The translations under genes were made by a program, and so were the position numbers. Positions 11,001-22,683 of a stretch of DNA of 64,000 bases are shown piece after piece; position 1 is the stretch's first letter, and the number at the start of each line of letters is the position of its first letter. Source of the DNA: Symsagittifera roscoffensis (taxonomy: Eukaryota > Xenacoelomorpha > Acoela > Convolutidae); assembly GCF_963678635.1 (NCBI RefSeq), contig NC_087067.1, positions 16,747,639-16,811,638 of the forward strand. Reading direction: 5' to 3'. Under the pieces are notes generated by a model. It ran no database searches. It had not been told where the DNA came from and saw only the letters and a list, made by a program, of their open reading frames with translations.

Positions 11001-14000
11001 TCCTGGTGGAACTCTATGACAAACCATTGTTTCGAGAGTTGGCATTTAAAAAAGAGTAACAATGGATCTCATGGCAAACCATTTTGATTTAGTAGTAGAA
11101 GTAGTAGTAAGAGATTTCAATTTTCCCCTTGGGTAATTACTAAAAATCAGCAAAAATACAATCCAAATTGATATATTATTATGTACAAAAGAATATCGGC
11201 ATTTCAAAGACCACGTAAAAGAAGCGTACAAGTTAAATTTTGATGAGCATAAGCTGTTAAAAAATATCCGAATCTGCCTGTTTGACAATTCTGATGAAAA
11301 GAACATTGTGACCCGAACCCCAACAAAATCATTGACGACATTCACTGTCCGGTAGAAAAAAAAAGACTTCGAAGTGAGAATTTCGTAATAATCGAGGTTG
11401 CAGAATATCGAAATTATTCTGCTTAGGCAAGTTTTGCCAAGTCGAATGGAAGAGGAAAGACTAAGACCTGGTTCAATTAGTTGATAGCATATTGGCAACG
11501 CATTTGATCAATTTAGCAAATAATTGTGAGGAGTGTACCTGTAGCACCATTCAAGACAAATGTAAAGGAAACGCTCAAAATTCGGAGAGTCGTATTGTCT
11601 TAGAATACGGTAAGTATATTTCAATACTGATGCCACGCATGATCGGTAGGACTAAAATTCTTTGCAGACGGAACATTTTTCGGTTAACTAGGCCCGAAGG
11701 TAAAACAAAATAACTCTACTTTTTGTAACTTGGATCTGGCATGGAAGTTACATTTAAAATTGCTAGTAAGTTCATTTTCTAAGTTTCTTGCGTTTGCGCC
11801 AAGGACGCTTCACAATAGGTAAGCAACAGGGGCCAGCTACAGCTGGGGGACCAATTGATAACATTTTCAAAAATGTACTGATGCGAAAGGTGAATCTCCA
11901 AAAACGAATATCATTTAAAATAGACGTTTACAAAACCAAAAACCCCTTTAAGCAACAAATAGGGCGCAGCCACTTTCAGGAGAAAATTCCCAGAGCGAAA
12001 AATTTCGATTGAAACCTTTATGTTATATCTGGCTGAGCCGTTTTCGAGATAATTCAAAAGTTTTTTTTAAAGACCGTCAACATTTCCAAAACATGAAATT
12101 TTTAAATTCAACATAAGCTTTCAAAAAATTGGGGCTTAATTGCTATGCAGATAAAATTCCTCGCACCTGTTTTTCCGACTGAACACTTGATTTTAAAATC
12201 GGCAGTGAATTTTTCAAAATTAAAAAAAGAGGCGTAACGCTATGAAGGGAAACTTCCTAGCGCATGTTCTTTTGATCGAAGCCTTAACCTAATAAATTGG
12301 CAGTGTTCGAGAAAAAAAATTACCAACAAACGAGTTAATTTCACAAAACTAAAACTATTTTCATAGATCATTAACGATAACTATATTCATCAAAAACACG
12401 GACGACACCACTCTAGCAGAGAAGATTCAGCAAACCTATTCCTTCAATCAGACCCTTCGCCTGAGTTAGCTGGTTAGTTTTTGAAAAAAGAAACGTTCAA
12501 AAACATGGCTAAAACTCTTCTTACAAAAATTTGGCATAGCGGTCTCTGCAATGAGGATTGCTACCACTGACTTTTGCGATTGAGCCCTCATACGAAGATT
12601 TGGCAAGGTAGATTTCGCGAAAAGGAAGAAATTTTTAAAAACAAACATTCGAAAATTCAAATATTTGAGATTTTCTAAGATTTTATCTATTTTCTACAGA
12701 AATTAGGTCGTAGAAGATTAGACACGGGCAACCCATCCCTATAACATACTTTTTTGTGCTAAAAATCTCAAAGTCTGTTGCTTGTCGAGTAAAATCAAAA
12801 GAGAAAATTAGGGTATTGAATCAGATAAGTGCGTAGCCGGTATTTGCAATGGTTCATCTTTTTGGAAATCAACACAGTAGCTCAAGAAAAGCAAAAAATT
12901 TTCCAAAGCGGCTCAAAAAATCATCCAAAAATTTTCATAATACCTGTTATTTGGCATACAGTTACTTACCACCAATAAACCAGATACAAAAATATAACAA
13001 GAATAGCCCGTTAGTGCAAGTAGCAAAGGATGTTCCGACCAGTTTTTCAAAAAGCTACCAACTTTTTTTCAAATTAATGTAACTTTTTCTGCGTGGTGTG
13101 ATCGCGTAAAACTATATCTAACGTATATTCGACAGTCATAGTTTTTGGCAAACTGGAGAAAAGTTTTTGTAGAAAAATCACTAGAAAAACAAAAAATTAA
13201 CAAACTTTACTGCTTAAAACTGAGTTTTCAGGGCTTAAATTGCGCATAAATAAGCTGTTGTAAGCCTGTTCGCTCGCTTTATTCACTCTAAATTGGAAAA
13301 AAAAAAATTTTAAACTCGTTTTTTCACGACTGAAACGGCTTCAATTTGGTATTTCATTCGACCCTTTCCGATTTTTTGTGGTACCTGGTTTTGTGTGAAA
13401 ACAAAAAACGAGAAAAAACCAAAACAGATTTGAATACAAAGTTCCTCCACATTTTTCAAACAGTCGGAACAATGATATGCAGCAAAAGTAAGCCAGCTAT
13501 AAAATTGCAAATCTTTAGTTTCAAGAACTAACTGGATTGCTCTTCAAATGTAGCCTGATTGTCGCGGATTTCGTCCTCCAAAATCGCAATCCGATGTTCG
13601 TCTTCGTACTGACCATAGTCTTTGTAGTCGTTCCATTTATCAAATACTGTCATTTCTTCCGCGATTTCTGCCTCCAACTCTTCGATATGCTTCTTGACAG
13701 CTAGAACACACTTTTCCTTTTGTGATCCATATACTTAAAAACATTTTAACTGAAAAATTCCTGAATACTGAAGACGCGGCTTAAAAAGTTGATATTCTTA
13801 TCATCCAAGTCTAGCGTATATCCGTTTACCTTCATATCTAAGCAATCAGTTTTTTGTAGAAACAAAAAGTAGTGTAGTAAAACGGCCACACCTTCATTAT
13901 ATTCCATCAGTAGAATGCCCAATTCATGATTACCAAGACTAGCCCGTTGCTGTGCAATAACACATAATATTCCAATCACAATTACCATTAATAATCAGTA

Positions 14001-15161
14001 GGAAAAGAAAAGTAAACGAAACTTTTTTTTCAAAAAAAAAGACGAGGAATGAAAATAGCTGATATCAAGCATATCAAAAAACCACATCAAGGTTTCACGT
14101 TGAAAAACTTTCACCGTTGAAATGAGGAGACAGCTCTTTCACCACATCATTTTTTATGCCCACAATTTCCGACAACTTTTTCTCGACACAAACAAAACTT
14201 TTTTTGATTTTTTCAGGAACCAAAATTACGATCAAGATAATAGGGTACTAGTTTACTTGTTTAGTCCATTGTCAAAACTAGTTCATTTGTCGATTCCTTG
14301 TTCTCTATTATAAAAAAGCTAAAACAGGATTCGAACCAGAGCTAATCATAGCTAATCACATTCATTTGTGAATATTTTCAGATGAAGGGATTTTGAGATG
14401 AAGGCACGGCGAAAATAAACCAGCGACACATTTGATTAGCCAATCATTACATTGCTTGCTACTTATGAGGCCAGCAGCAAGTGGTACGGAAATTAAATTG
14501 ACATACCCGCGACTTCTTGGCTCTCGTTTTGATCAGTTAACCACAAATCATGCAGTGCTTCTTCTATGGCAGCTCGACCAGCAATTGCATCTCGTTTATC
14601 TCCTTCTTCTTCGCCCCTGACCTCTCTTACGACCGAGTTCAGATGTCCCAATTGCTCTTCTCTCAACTTCATATTCTAATTCATTCAAACTCTTAACTCT
14701 TATTCAAGCTTTCAATTGAATTAACAACGTTGAATTATGCCTTAACAAATCAAGCTTCGGTTTCCTCGCAGAAGGATAATTTATAAGCATCTAGTTTATC
14801 AAAAAATACTTACCATATCAGTCACACTATACTCAAGATTAACTTACTCGCTCTTTTCCTTTCTCGATTTTCTTTTGCAAACTCTCAGCTTCATAATTTA
14901 AATCTTCTAATGCCTGCTCCTTCACATTTATTCTAAGCAAACCCACAGTTCAATTTCTCAAATAAAATTATTGGTTATCAATAATTCTGATTTACACATA
15001 AATAGGGTACAAGAACATTTAAGTGCAACTACTGATGGTAAATTAAAGTAGACATACTGATATGCGAGAATAGACTCTCTCATTGACATCTGTTCGTCAT
15101 CTCCTTTTTTTCCTTTTTTACCTTTACCGCTCTTAGCTTTACCACTCTTCTTTTTTCCCAT
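5084..15161 (-). CDS. CCDC83: coiled-coil domain-containing protein 83 (CCDC83)
   Basis: Ten coding exons: 15,058-15,161; 14,848-14,932; 14,507-14,675; 13,533-13,700; 10,832-11,013; 10,518-10,618; 9,203-9,456; 6,830-7,099; 5,803-5,900; 5,084-5,482. All joins are GT/AG and in phase, giving 609 aa (human about 444). The Lys/Gly-rich N-terminus precedes ESILAYQINVKEQALEDL. Coiled coil covers about residues 35-270, including KLREEQLGHL, ITDHSWLKQEAVRYKQE and ALMAKLFDCRLEDLNISR-K-FFLTQ. These line up with recalled human CCDC83 (ENDWLKKEVAIHRKEVEEL, CRLVDLKIPRRLYLTQ). The C-terminal block DYLKLGPLELKMLQI...THKMLNTI matches human DYVNLGPLGVKLMSV...TYKMMKSFL. Extra length comes from Ser/Gly-rich and acidic exons 8-9 and a Ser/Thr/Asn tail. 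The molecular role is poorly known; homologues are ciliary or testis-associated by expression. It is first of the four closely spaced minus-strand genes. Confidence 0.93.
5996..6696 (+). repeat. MITE A copy in CCDC83 intron
   Basis: It starts acatagccaacagagacaagttggg and ends tatataagaggctgaactacgttcatcgactctt, the two ends of the family. About 290 bp in the middle (6,130-6,440) do not match other copies and may be an insertion. It lies between exons 8 and 9. Confidence 0.6.
7405..7720 (-). repeat. tRNA-derived SINE, family 1
   Basis: Starts at a GC-rich hairpin (ggcgcagctgcgcttcgc) and contains, on the minus strand, a decayed tRNA-like head. Relatives lie at 38,045-38,330, 42,900-43,150 and 56,150-56,470. 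In the best copy (56,261-56,339, minus) the B box reads GATTCGAATCC. Confidence 0.65.
8460..8640 (-). repeat. tRNA-derived SINE, family 2
   Basis: The minus strand from about 8,545 reads GGATCTGTAGCGTAGATGTAGGG...GGTTCGAACCT. The better preserved copy at 51,312-51,383 has A box TAGCGTAGTGG and B box GGTTCGAACC. The tail ('attggctgt.ctt.atagctggtt') is also shared with 30,290-30,370. The acceptor stem does not pair, so it is a SINE head and not a tRNA gene. Confidence 0.7.
9457..10517. other. CCDC83 intron 6, one tRNA-like relic
   Basis: Mostly unique AT-rich sequence. The minus strand of 9,930-10,000 has a tRNA-like B box (GGATCGAATCC) after a GC-rich stretch, probably a decayed SINE head. 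Nothing else was recognised. Confidence 0.4.
11014..13532. other. CCDC83 intron 4, mostly unique with a dispersed repeat at 12.8-13.5 kb
   Basis: The stretch from about 13,020 (gatgttccgaccag) to 13,470 (aaagttcctcc.catttt) shares short blocks with 8,925-8,960, 61,215-61,370 and 63,650-63,850. This suggests an old dispersed repeat of several hundred bases. 11,014-12,800 shows no recognisable element or coding exon. Confidence 0.4.
13701..14506. other. CCDC83 intron 3
   Basis: Unique AT-rich DNA. The minus strand of 14,325-14,345 has an isolated B-box-like TGGTTCGAATCC, perhaps a SINE remnant. Confidence 0.3.
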
Positions 15162-15166
15162 AACAC

Positions 15167-15178
15167 CTGCAATAAAAA
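15167..15178 (-). promoter_or_regulatory. 3' splice acceptor 5 nt upstream of the CCDC83 ATG
   Basis: Minus strand: aatttttattgcag | GTGTT ATG. It has an excellent polypyrimidine tract and a 5 nt leader. Upstream sequence soon runs into satellite (from about 15,660). No obvious noncoding exon with a donor was recognised. Confidence 0.65.
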
Positions 15179-15354
15179 TTGTCAACTTTATGCACATGCG
15201 TAGGTTGATCACTAATAAAATTTTGTGAAAGCACCGAGAAAAAAATTATCTTGTTTATTACAAACATTACTGTTCTGACTACACCCCCTTAGAGAAATAA
15301 TTTTCGAGGGTGGTCCATCCGTCATGCGAAAGTCCGTGCACACGTTGATTGCGG

Positions 15355-15665
15355 TCACACTAACTTTACACACAGAGGCGAAGCTGAGCTTCGCATCACT
15401 AATCAAAGCGATAAAAATCATGGGTCCCCTTATCCCATACGGAAAAAAAACTTGTCGAAATCGTAGTCTGAAAAATCGAAAAATAATCTTATTGCAAAAA
15501 TTATAGAAGTCAATTACATGAAACAAAAGTTTTGTTCCATCAATTTCATTTTGATTCTCCCTGGCAATACAAAATCTCCCAGGCAATACAGATTGCGAAC
15601 GCCGCTTGCGTACTCGGCACAAAAAACAACAAAACAACTTTCCACGAACGTTTTTTGTAACATTC
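15355..15665. repeat. partial unit of the 1.55 kb satellite
   Basis: Matches 17,662-17,945 and 19,205-19,480 closely, from 'acacacagaggcgaagctga' to the 'ttgcgtactcggcaca' block. It lies outside the main array, separated from it by repeat X (15,690-16,080) and about 480 bp of other sequence. Confidence 0.8.
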
Positions 15666-15689
15666 GCCCGGAAGATACATATCGACGGA

Positions 15690-16450
15690 AAACAAAACTA
15701 AGTCTTAAGACGACTGGCTAGCGTCTAAACAGAGCTTTGCATGCTTTTCACCGTCTCTACCAAGCCAGTACTTTTCGGTGGTCTTTTCCAACATCGGGTC
15801 GACAAAAACGTTACTGTTCTCCGGCTTCGACCAGAACGCTCAAATTAACTTAATTACATGCAAATAGTGAGCTCATGGCTGGGTCTCAGTATCACCAGAC
15901 CACGAGGTCACTCCTAAAAACAGTGCTACTACTTATTATATTACTATTGTTTTTGTTCAGTAGATAAAAATCATCATCTCCATCGAAGATGGGTCAACCC
16001 TTTCCCCCAACTCCTAGCTTCTCATCCTTATCAAAATGAATCTAGATATCAATTAAATTCAAGTCAGGACATGACAGGAAGCTAAAGGTTTATGCAACAG
16101 GATAAAAGTTTCAGTTCCTTTACCCTTCCGGATTGATGAATCCGCTGGATCAAGCTCGCTAATCCTGATTTCCTCTTAATCCGGAAGGCCGTCCTTCACC
16201 CTTCACCGTTGCTCGCAACGGCCTTGCAACTATCGTGGCAGCACAATAGTTGCAACTCGGAGTGTTCTTCTGTTATTCTGAAACTCGTTGTCGTTTTCCG
16301 ATCTCAATTTCGTTGTTGTTGCTAGCGCAGCTAATGTTGTTCTCTTTTCTCTCTTGTTTTAGCCAAAATGGCCGTTTCTGACGTTTCTCAGAAATATGAC
16401 GTCATAATTCGAAGTTTTGAAATTTTAAAACACTAGAATATTCTAGCCCT
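15690..16450 (+). repeat. dispersed repeat X, left copy
   Basis: 'gactggctagcgtctaaaca' through 'caactcctagcttctcatcc' matches 21,285-21,605 in the same orientation. Part of it also matches 63,390-63,640 in the opposite orientation. The following 'cttccggattgatgaa' block (16,120-16,200) resembles 63,100-63,160 on the minus strand, just upstream of the LINE. X may therefore be the 5' region of that LINE family. Confidence 0.65.
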
Positions 16451-16567
16451 CACCGTTTGGCCAATCGTTCAAATAACGTTCTTATTTCTTAATAACCACC
16501 AATCTGGAAGGCTTACTGCTAAAAATTCGAAGTCTGCATAAATTGCATTTTAGCCATTCTGGTCGAA

Positions 16568-19500
16568 TGTCACATTTATTTGTAATACAATAAATAATAG
16601 CGTGTATTTATTGATTGCGATCACACTTTGAAAAACTTATCGAAATCGTAGTCTAAAAAAAACTTCCTGATATGTTTATATATTTTTTAGAACATATTTA
16701 TTTTAATTGAAAAGGACTTAAACACTTGTTATCTTCTTTTATCATTATCACTTCTATATCTAGAAAATTCCAAGGATTTTGACTGGAATACGTAATGAAG
16801 GGACTCCCGACTGTAACCTCGGTTACTACGATACTTTTGACCTTCTGATTACATCACAGTAATGGTATTTTCATTTTTTTTTTGAATTTTGAAAAACCAT
16901 AAAATTCTGTGAAGTTCTTTGAAATACTTTAAATTGACATCAAAAACGCCATATCTGGGAAACTAAAAGAAATTGCGCAGTCACAATGGAATACTAAATT
17001 TACAAATCCTGAGAGTACTCTCACATTACCCAACAACAGCGTTGGGAATTTCAAATTTTGAGAAACTTCACACTTTTTGATAGCAAAAATCATTAAAAAG
17101 CCATTTCTCAAAAACACAAAGATTTGAGCAGTCGTATTTGGAGCCAAAATTCGCAACTCTTTAGAGTACTCTGACAGCCCCCAACTACAGGGTTAGGAAT
17201 TTTAGATTTAAGTTTTCTGTAAAAATGAAAAAAAACCCCAAAAAACGTCTGTCTCGAAAATTACAAGGATTTGTGCAGTCAGATTTGGAGGTCAAATTAT
17301 CAAATCCTCGAAGTGCAAAAGAAGAGCCTCAATTAGAGAGAAAAATTTCAATTTTTTTAAAATTATTTATAACTGATTCCTTTGACCAATTTAGAAAAAC
17401 GACATAACAATCATCACATCTCGAAAACCAGGGGTCATTTGAGCCGTCGCATTTCAACGCAAGATTTGCAACTTGCGGCTCGTGAGAGCCTTTTCGCAGC
17501 ACGAAACTACAAAGTTCAGAATTTCAAAATCTTTAACTCTTTTCTGAAGTTTTCTGAAAAATTTAGGAGAAATCATACAACAAGTCATATCTCAAAAACT
17601 ACAAGAATTTGAGCAGTCATATTTGGAGGCAAGATTTGCAACCATTTGGAGGCAAGATTTGCAACTTTACACACAGAGGCGAAGCTGAGCTTCGCATCAC
17701 TAATAAAAGCGATAAAAATCATGGGTCCCCTTATCCCATACGGAGAAAAAACTTGTCGAAATCGTAGTCTGAAAATCGAAAAAAATCTTATTGCAAAAGT
17801 TATAGAAGTCAATTACATGAAACAAAAGTTTTGTTCAATCAATTTCATTTTGATTCTCCCTGGCAAAACAAAATCTCCCAGGCAATAAAGATTGCGAAGG
17901 CCGCTTGCGTACTCGGCACAATAAATAACAAAACAACTTTCCACGAACGTTTTTATTTGTAATACAATAAATACTACCGTGTAACGCACCTCCAGTTCTT
18001 CGAGTTTTCAACAAAATATTAAAAACCGCAGACATTGTAAATAAGATCTGCATCCTTTGAGTGTACTCTGACAGTACTCAATCACAGGAACAATAAATCG
18101 TCACAAGAAAATAACAAAACAACTTTCCACGAACGTTTTTATTTGTAATACAATAAATACTAGCGTGTATTTATTGATTGCGATCCTACCATGAAAAACT
18201 TGTCGAAATCGTAGTCTAAAAAAAACTTCCTGATATGTTTATATATTTTTAGCACATATTTATTTTAATTGAAAAGGACTTGAACACTTGTCATCTTCTT
18301 TTATCTTTATCACTTCTATATCTAGAAAATTCCAAGGACTGAAGGGACTCCCGACTGTAACCTCGGTTACTACGATACTTTTGACCTTCTGATTACATCA
18401 CAGTAATGGTATTTTCATTTTTTTTTGAATTTTGAAAAACAATAAAAATCTGTGAAGTTCTTTGAAACACTTTAAATTGACATCAAAAACGCCATATCTG
18501 GGAAACTAAAAGCAATTGCGCAGTCACAATGGAATGCAAAATTTACAAATCGTGGGAGTACTCTCACATTACCCAACAACAGCGTTGGGAATTTCAAATT
18601 TTGAGAAACTTCACACTTTTTGATAGCAAATTTCATTAAAAAGTCATTTCTCAAAAACACAAAGATTTGAGCAGTTGTATTTGGAGGCAAGATTCGCAAC
18701 TCTTTAGAGTACTCTGACAGCCCCCAACTACAGGGTTAGGAATTTGAGATTTAAGTTTTCTGTAAAAATGAAAAAAAAACCCAAAAAACGTCTGTCTCGA
18801 AAATTACAAGGATTTGTGCAGTCAGATTTGGAGGTCAAATTAGCAAATCCTCGAAGTGCAAAAGAAGAGCCTCAATTAGAGATAAAAACCTCAAGTTTTG
18901 TAAAATTGTTTATAACTAATTCCTTTGACCAATTTAGAAAAACGACATAACAATCATCACATCTCAAAACCAGGGTTATTTGAGCCGTCGCATTTTAACG
19001 CAAGATTTGCAACTTGCGGCTCGTGAGAGCCTTTTCGCAGTACGAAACTACAAAGTTCAGAATTTCAAAATGTTTAATTCTTTTCTGAAATTTTCTGAAA
19101 AATTTAGGAGAAATCATACAACAAGTCATATCTCAAAAACTACAAGAATTTGAGCAGTCATATTTGGAGGCAAGATTTGCAACCATTTCGAGGCAAGATT
19201 TGCAACTTTACACACAGAGGCGAAGCTGAGCTTCGCATCGCTAATAAAAGCGATAAAAATCATGGGTCCCCTTATCCCATACGGAAAAAAAACTTGTCGA
19301 AATCGTAGTCTGAAAATCGAAAAAAATCTTATTGCAAAAATTACAGAAGTCAATTACATGAAACAAAAATTTTGTTCCATCAATTTCATTTTGATTCTCC
19401 CTGGCAATAAAAAATCTCCCAGGCAATAAAGATTGCGAGCGCCGCTTGCGTACTCGGCACAATAAATAAAAAAAACAACTTTCCACGAACGTATTTATTT

Positions 19501-21235
19501 GTAATACAATAAATACTAGCGTGTAACGCATCTCCGGTGCTTCGAGTTTTTAACAAAATATTAAAAACCGCAGACATTGTAAATAAGATCTGCATCTTTT
19601 TAGTGTACTCTGACAGTTCTCAATCACAGGAACAATAAATCTTCACAAGAAAATAACAAAACAACTTTCCACGAACGTTTTTATTTGTAATACAATAAAT
19701 ACTAACGTGTATTTATTGATTTGATTGCGACCACACTTTGAAAAACTTGTCAAAATCGTAGTCTAAAAAAAAATTCCTGATATGTTTATATATTTTTAGC
19801 ACATATTTATTTTAATTGAAAAGGACTTGAACACTTGTCATCTTCTTTTATCTTTATCACTTCTATATCTAGAAAATTCCAAGGACTGAAGGGACTCCCG
19901 ACTGTAACCTCGGTTACTACGATACTTTTGACCTTCTGGTTACATCACAGTATTAGAATTTTCATTTTTTTTTTTTGAATTTTGAAAAAACATAAAATTC
20001 TGTGAAGTTCTTGGAATCACTTTAAATTGACATCAAAAACGCCATATCTGGGAAAATAAAAGCAATTGCGCAGTCACAATGGAATGCAAAATTTACAGAT
20101 CCTGAGAGTACTCTCACATTACCCAACAACAGCGTTGGGAATTTCAAATTTTGAGAAACTACACACTTTTTGATAGCAAAAATCATTAAAAAGTCATTTT
20201 TCAAAAACACAAAGATTTGAGCAGTCGTATTTGGAGGCAAGATTCGCAACTCTTTAGAGTACTCTGACAGCCCCCAACTACAGGGTTAGGAATTTTAGAT
20301 TTATTTTTTCTATAAAAATGAAAAAAAACCCAAAAAACGTCTGTCCCGAAAATTACAAGGATTTGTGCCGTCAGATTTGGAGGTCAAATTAGCAAAACCT
20401 CGAAGTGCAAAGGAAGAGCCTCAATTAGAGATAAAAATTTCAATTTTTGTAAAGTTATTTATAACTCATTCCTTTGACCAATTTAGAAAAAAGACATAAC
20501 AATCACCACATCTCGAAAACAACGGTTATTTGAGCCGTCGCATTTGAACGCAAGATTTGCATTTTGCGGCTCGTGAGAGCCTTTTCGCAGTACGAAACTA
20601 CAAAGTTCAGAATTTCAAATTTTTTAATTCTTTTCTGAAGTTTTCTAAAAATTTTAGAAGAAATCATACAACACGTCATATCTCAAAAACTACAAGAAAT
20701 TGAGCAGTCATAGTTGGAGGCAAGATTTGCAACCATTGAGATTACGCTTACAGCCCCACTACAAAAAGGGGCAATTATTATTTCTGGAATATTTTTATTT
20801 GAAAAAATCACAAAAGCCCTCATATATCGAAAACTATAGGGATTTGAGCAATCAAATTTAGAGGCAAGATTCGCAACCCTTGAGGGTACCCTCAGAGTTT
20901 CCAACTGCACGATAGAGATTTTCAAAATCTTTTGAATACTTTTTAGTCTAAATTTTGAAAGTTTACGAAAAAAATCACAAAAACTTTCATATCTTGAAAA
21001 CTATAAGGATTTGAGCAGTAACATTCAGAGGCAAGATTCGCATCCACTGAGAGAATCCTCCCAGTTTCTAACTTTACGATAGAGATCTTCACAATTTTTT
21101 GAATATTTTTTAACCTAAGTTTTCAAATCTCTTGACAAAAAACAATGAAAAACGTCATATCTCGAAAACTAAAAAGATTTGAGAAGTGATATTAGGAGAC
21201 AAGATTCGCATTACCTGAGAGTACCCAACTACAGG
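16568..21235. repeat. higher-order satellite array, ~1.55 kb units of ~155 bp sub-repeats
   Basis: Three successive units start at about 16,568, 18,126 and 19,676 with 'atttgtaatacaataaata'. The first two are about 1,558 and 1,550 bp; the third degenerates after about 20,735. Inside each unit a motif recurs roughly every 150-170 bp: 'tatctc.aaaactacaag', then 'atttgagcagtcatatttgg', then 'aggcaagattcgcaac', then 'gagagtactctcaca'. Four further, more diverged sub-repeats follow at about 20,690, 20,830, 20,995 and 21,155. There is no conserved ORF; short reading frames here are by-products. Confidence 0.9.
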
Positions 21236-21239
21236 GTAG

Positions 21240-21640
21240 AACATATGTGACATTCACCTGGAAGTACACACCGACGCGAAAAAAGCTAGGTTATGAAACG
21301 ACTGACTAGCGTCTAAACACAGCTTCACATGCTTTTAACCGTCTCTAACAAAACCAGTTCTATATGTGGTTCATTAACATCGGGTCGACAAAGTCATTAC
21401 TCTTTTGGGCTATCGGCCAGATCGCTTCAATTAATTTAATTACATGCAAAAAAGTGAGCTCATGGCTGGGTCTCAGTATCCTCAGACTACGAGGTAACTC
21501 GTAAAAACCTACTTATTTATTATATTACGATTGTTTTTATTCAGTAGATAAAAATCATCAAATCCATCAGAAAGGATCAACCCTTTCCCTCAACTCCTAG
21601 CTTCTCATACTTTGAAAATGAATTCGTTCTATTTTCATCC
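21240..21640 (+). repeat. dispersed repeat X, second copy
   Basis: Bounds the satellite on its right as the 15,690 copy does on its left, in the same orientation. It begins 'tgtgacattcacctggaagt', which corresponds to 'cgcccggaagtgcataccga' read on the minus strand near 63,630. Confidence 0.75.
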
Positions 21641-22540
21641 TTGAACATGAATTTAAAGCAAGCAAACTGTAAGGCATTGTTTACTTGAAAATAGAGTTTC
21701 TGGTATTTTGCTGTTTAGGTAAGCCCATCGACGCCGGTCCACTTATCGAAACAACTGAAGGGACGATTTGACACGGTTGAACAACCAACTTAGAAAAATT
21801 GACAATCTTTGTTTTGAATGCATTGGCTTGAGTTAAACCTCTGAGTTCCGAATTGAACTTGGACATTCTTGTTAAAGCACTTACGCGTAGTGATTTGGTG
21901 TTTTTAGTCTTCGTTTTCTGTTTTAGTCAAAACCTTTTTGACTTCACGACAGTTAGTGTTGCTTTAATGCTAGCTAGTGTTGTTAGTTGAGTTATTTTAG
22001 TAATTTGTGTTTCGCCATTAGTTTGCAAGAAATTTTGTTTCCTTAACCTTTTTCGAGTCAATGAATAAGAAAGTCCTTGTATAACTTGTCTTAGAATAAT
22101 TCTTATGTTCTTTTTTTCTTGTTCCAGTTATCTGAATGCAATTTGACTAACTTTGCCAAGCAAATGGCTACTATATTCCGCGCTACCTTTCTCTTAGCGA
22201 AAGAAAATCCATTTCTCTTGCGGATTTATAGGAGCCTGATTTTTTTGAATCAGATTTGAAAAAAAATGCAGAGCTTCGAAAGTTGTAAAAAGATGTTAAA
22301 AAGATGTATGATAAGGCGTTTGAAAGTGGTATTAGTTTAGATCCTGATCGTTTTAGGGGCTGTAAACTAAGGAACCGATCAAAAAACTCTTTTTCAATCC
22401 AATAGGAAATTGAAGTAGAGGTAGAATTGCTGTGTATATTACCTCGGGATAAGGTTCGAGAGAATCACTCGGTTCTGCAAAACAAACAAGAGAAAGATCG
22501 GGCTCTTTAAGGAGTTGCTCGATGTGAAACCATTGCGGTG

Positions 22541-22677
22541 TGCCCAATTGTGACTACTACATGAAAGGAGGTTACAGGGGACGCAAATGTGTGAGACTGA
22601 GAGCTCTGCGTGAAATAAAACCGAACGAAGAATTTCTAGTAGATTACAACCAGGTTGCGTTTGGCGAAGGAAATTGA
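22541..22677 (+). CDS. SET-domain C-terminal fragment abutting the transposase
   Basis: The frame reads NHCGVPNCDYYMKGGYRGRK then CVRLRALREIKPNEEFLVDY and N-QVAFGEGN stop. This is the C-terminal half of a SET (lysine methyltransferase) domain. NH.G.PNCDYY corresponds to the NHS-x-PNC pseudoknot strand, and EIKPNEEFLVDYN to the usual DI.xGEEL.xDY. The stop at 22,675-22,677 is 6 bp before the first start-like codon of the transposase frame. The sequence N-terminal to it (22,140-22,540) is broken. It could be an element-encoded gene or a host fragment captured by the element. Enzymatic function is unlikely for this copy. Confidence 0.6.
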
Positions 22678-22683
22678 GGTTGT

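Noticed and set aside
11500-11610. Cys-rich frame CEECTCSTIQDKCKGN ending at a GTAAGT-like donor on the plus strand
   Set aside because: Very short, no matching acceptor or further exons, and it lies antisense in a CCDC83 intron.
15212-20249. Repeated 60-140 aa frames (e.g. FRLRFRQVFFPYGIRGPMIF)
   Set aside because: The same peptide recurs because the satellite unit recurs. It is not conserved beyond the nucleotide repeat.
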